Shown here: piece after piece, positions 63,013 through 64,000 of the stretch
Layout: each line of letters opens with the position of its first letter
Numbering within the stretch: the stretch's first letter is position 1
Assembly: GCF_007752135.1 (NCBI RefSeq)
Contig: NZ_CP036298.1
Span: 3,844,001 to 3,908,000 of the forward strand
Length of the DNA stretch: 64,000 nt
Direction of reading: 5' to 3'
From: Aureliella helgolandensis
GTDB taxonomy: Bacteria > Planctomycetota > Planctomycetia > Pirellulales > Pirellulaceae
Notes under the pieces: model-generated
What the model was told of the DNA's origin: nothing
Seen by the model: the letters and a program-made list of their open reading frames with translations, nothing else
The model's database searches: none
Translations under genes and position numbers: made by a program

Positions 63013-64000
63013 CTATTGAAATCCTACCGATTCGGACAACTCACTGCCTACTTGGGACCAGCTGCTTTCCCACATGGCGTTATAGCAAGCGTCGATGACT
63101 TCGACCGAGGCAAGGGCGTCCTGTAACGAGATGCGTGGCAATTCCCCACTGCGGATCGATGTCACGAAATCATTGAGCTGATTGGTGAATGCATCGACCT
63201 TGTTGTAGCCATTTCCAAAGATGGTCCATTGTTCATCTTCAGCTCTCCGGTACTTGGATTCCTTCCAGCCAACGTGCAAGGTACCGGCAGATCCGTAGAT
63301 ACTGACGTAGTTGTCAAGTTCTTTGTTGAGGCTCCATGAGAGATCGATACTCCCCATGACTCCGCTGGCGCTTCTGACAAAAATCTGCACAGTATCTTCG
63401 ACGGCAATGTCTTGGATACGTAGTCCTTCCACCACGCGGATTTCTGCGATGGGCCCCAGGAAGTAGCGAGTGATATCGACAGAGTGTGTTCCATTGTCGA
63501 TCAGGACACCGCCGCCACTGATGCTAGGATCACTATTCCATCGATGGGACATGTCCACGCGAGCAGTGAACGCATTCTCAAACAGCACTACGTCACCGAT
63601 GACGCCTGAAGCGATCAGCGACTTGGCGGCAACGATATCGCTGCTGTAGCGAAATTTTGACGCCATCGTGAGTATCGCAGTCGATTCTTCAGCAGCGGCC
63701 AGCATCAGCTTCGCTTCGCTAAGTCCGACTGCCAGCGGTTTTTCACAAAGTACGTGGATGTTGCGCTTGAGAAGTTCGCAAGTGATCTCGGGATGTGTCA
63801 CCGGTGGAGTGCACAGAACGACGGCTTCGCAGTCGGTCTCTTCAATCATCGCCAAATAGTCGCTGAAAGCGGAGCAGTGGGCACGCTCTGCCATGGCTGT
63901 AGCAGCCTCGAGGCTAATGTCCGTGACTCCCACCAATTGGGCATCCTTCGATTTTTCAAAAGCGAGTAGGTAGCTTTGGGCAATCGCGCCTGCGCCGATG
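63013..64000 (-). CDS. Gfo/Idh/MocA-family oxidoreductase, 5' end outside window
   Basis: At least 328 residues are visible; the start lies beyond the right edge. The N-terminal Rossmann motif IGAGAIAQSYLLAFE is followed by LVGVTDIS, VVLCTPPVTHPE and the family signature HVLCEKPLAVG. The C-terminal half includes GGGVLIDNGTHSVDITRYFL, the substrate-side block with a catalytic-type His, and ends with DACYNAMWESS. Such enzymes oxidise sugar hydroxyls. Next to a WbpD-like acetyltransferase it could be a WbpB-like UDP-sugar-uronate 3-dehydrogenase; that is inference, and the partner aminotransferase is not in view. Confidence 0.85.
   Translation of the reverse strand, partial: IGAGAIAQSYLLAFEKSKDAQLVGVTDISLEAATAMAERAHCSAFSDYLAMIEETDCEAVVLCTPPVTHPEITCELLKRNIHVLCEKPLAVGLSEAKLMLAAAEESTAILTMASKFRYSSDIVAAKSLIASGVIGDVVLFENAFTARVDMSHRWNSDPSISGGGVLIDNGTHSVDITRYFLGPIAEIRVVEGLRIQDIAVEDTVQIFVRSASGVMGSIDLSWSLNKELDNYVSIYGSAGTLHVGWKESKYRRAEDEQWTIFGNGYNKVDAFTNQLNDFVTSIRSGELPRISLQDALASVEVIDACYNAMWESSWSQVGSELSESVGFQ

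Overview
The window looks like a chromosomal segment of a planctomycete of the Pirellulaceae type. This is inferred from family content, not from a marker gene. Supporting traits are an ECF sigma factor of the SigSK class next to a Ser/Thr kinase with a TPR-like tail, a formylglycine-type sulfatase, a BBP7-like Cys/Gly-rich outer-membrane barrel protein, a PQQ-type beta-propeller protein, secreted FAD oxidoreductases with golvesin-like tails, membrane proteins with the RFSIWDILFLT-type helix, and wide gene spacing. I see no rRNA, tRNA or CRISPR.

Layout. 1-5300: end of a redoxin gene, an SSS symporter, then three reverse-strand secreted or low-complexity proteins. 5640-5730: a REP-like inverted repeat. 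5856-8833: SigSK sigma factor and kinase. 9543-15251: a hypothetical protein, then a forward cluster of a secreted FAD oxidoreductase, a NosR-like double-FMN membrane protein and a methyltransferase-like protein. 15653-19439: a second secreted FAD oxidoreductase, then a PII protein paired with an MFS transporter. 20095-23355: small genes (receiver-like, CopD-like, radical SAM, FHA, Dabb). 23599-25595: repeats and an IS1182-type insertion sequence. 25673-33026: lipase, citrate synthase, Cys/Met-metabolism PLP enzyme, NCS2-like permease, SelO. 33055-35243: anti-sigma and ECF sigma pair with a likely autoregulated promoter. 35747-38864: sulfatase and a primary-like sigma-70 factor. 39098-42037: two GT4 glycosyltransferases and a hypoxanthine phosphoribosyltransferase. 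42426-51681: a very large TolC-like lipoprotein, a coiled-coil membrane protein, a shikimate-dehydrogenase-like protein and a BBP7-like barrel protein. 51801-64000: a reverse-strand Wzx/Wzy-type polysaccharide cluster that runs off the right edge.

The most unusual signal is a 116-bp repeat with palindromic ends (CGGGCTGTTGA...TCAACAGCCCG). There are five well-preserved copies of exactly 116 bp (2101, 15378, 19708, 23599 and 25480) and several decayed ones. Two copies have perfect 4-bp flanking duplications (TTGA, TCAC). One of these lies inside an older copy of the same element, and the flanks of two more suggest the same nesting. The 23599 copy is split by the insertion sequence; removing that element and one AGC restores exactly 116 bp. 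This fits a non-autonomous, MITE-like element that preferentially targets itself.

A second lead is the operon-like pairing of a secreted FAD oxidoreductase with a membrane protein carrying two SGAT flavinylation motifs and two CxxxCP motifs. It suggests an electron path to an extracytoplasmic flavoenzyme.
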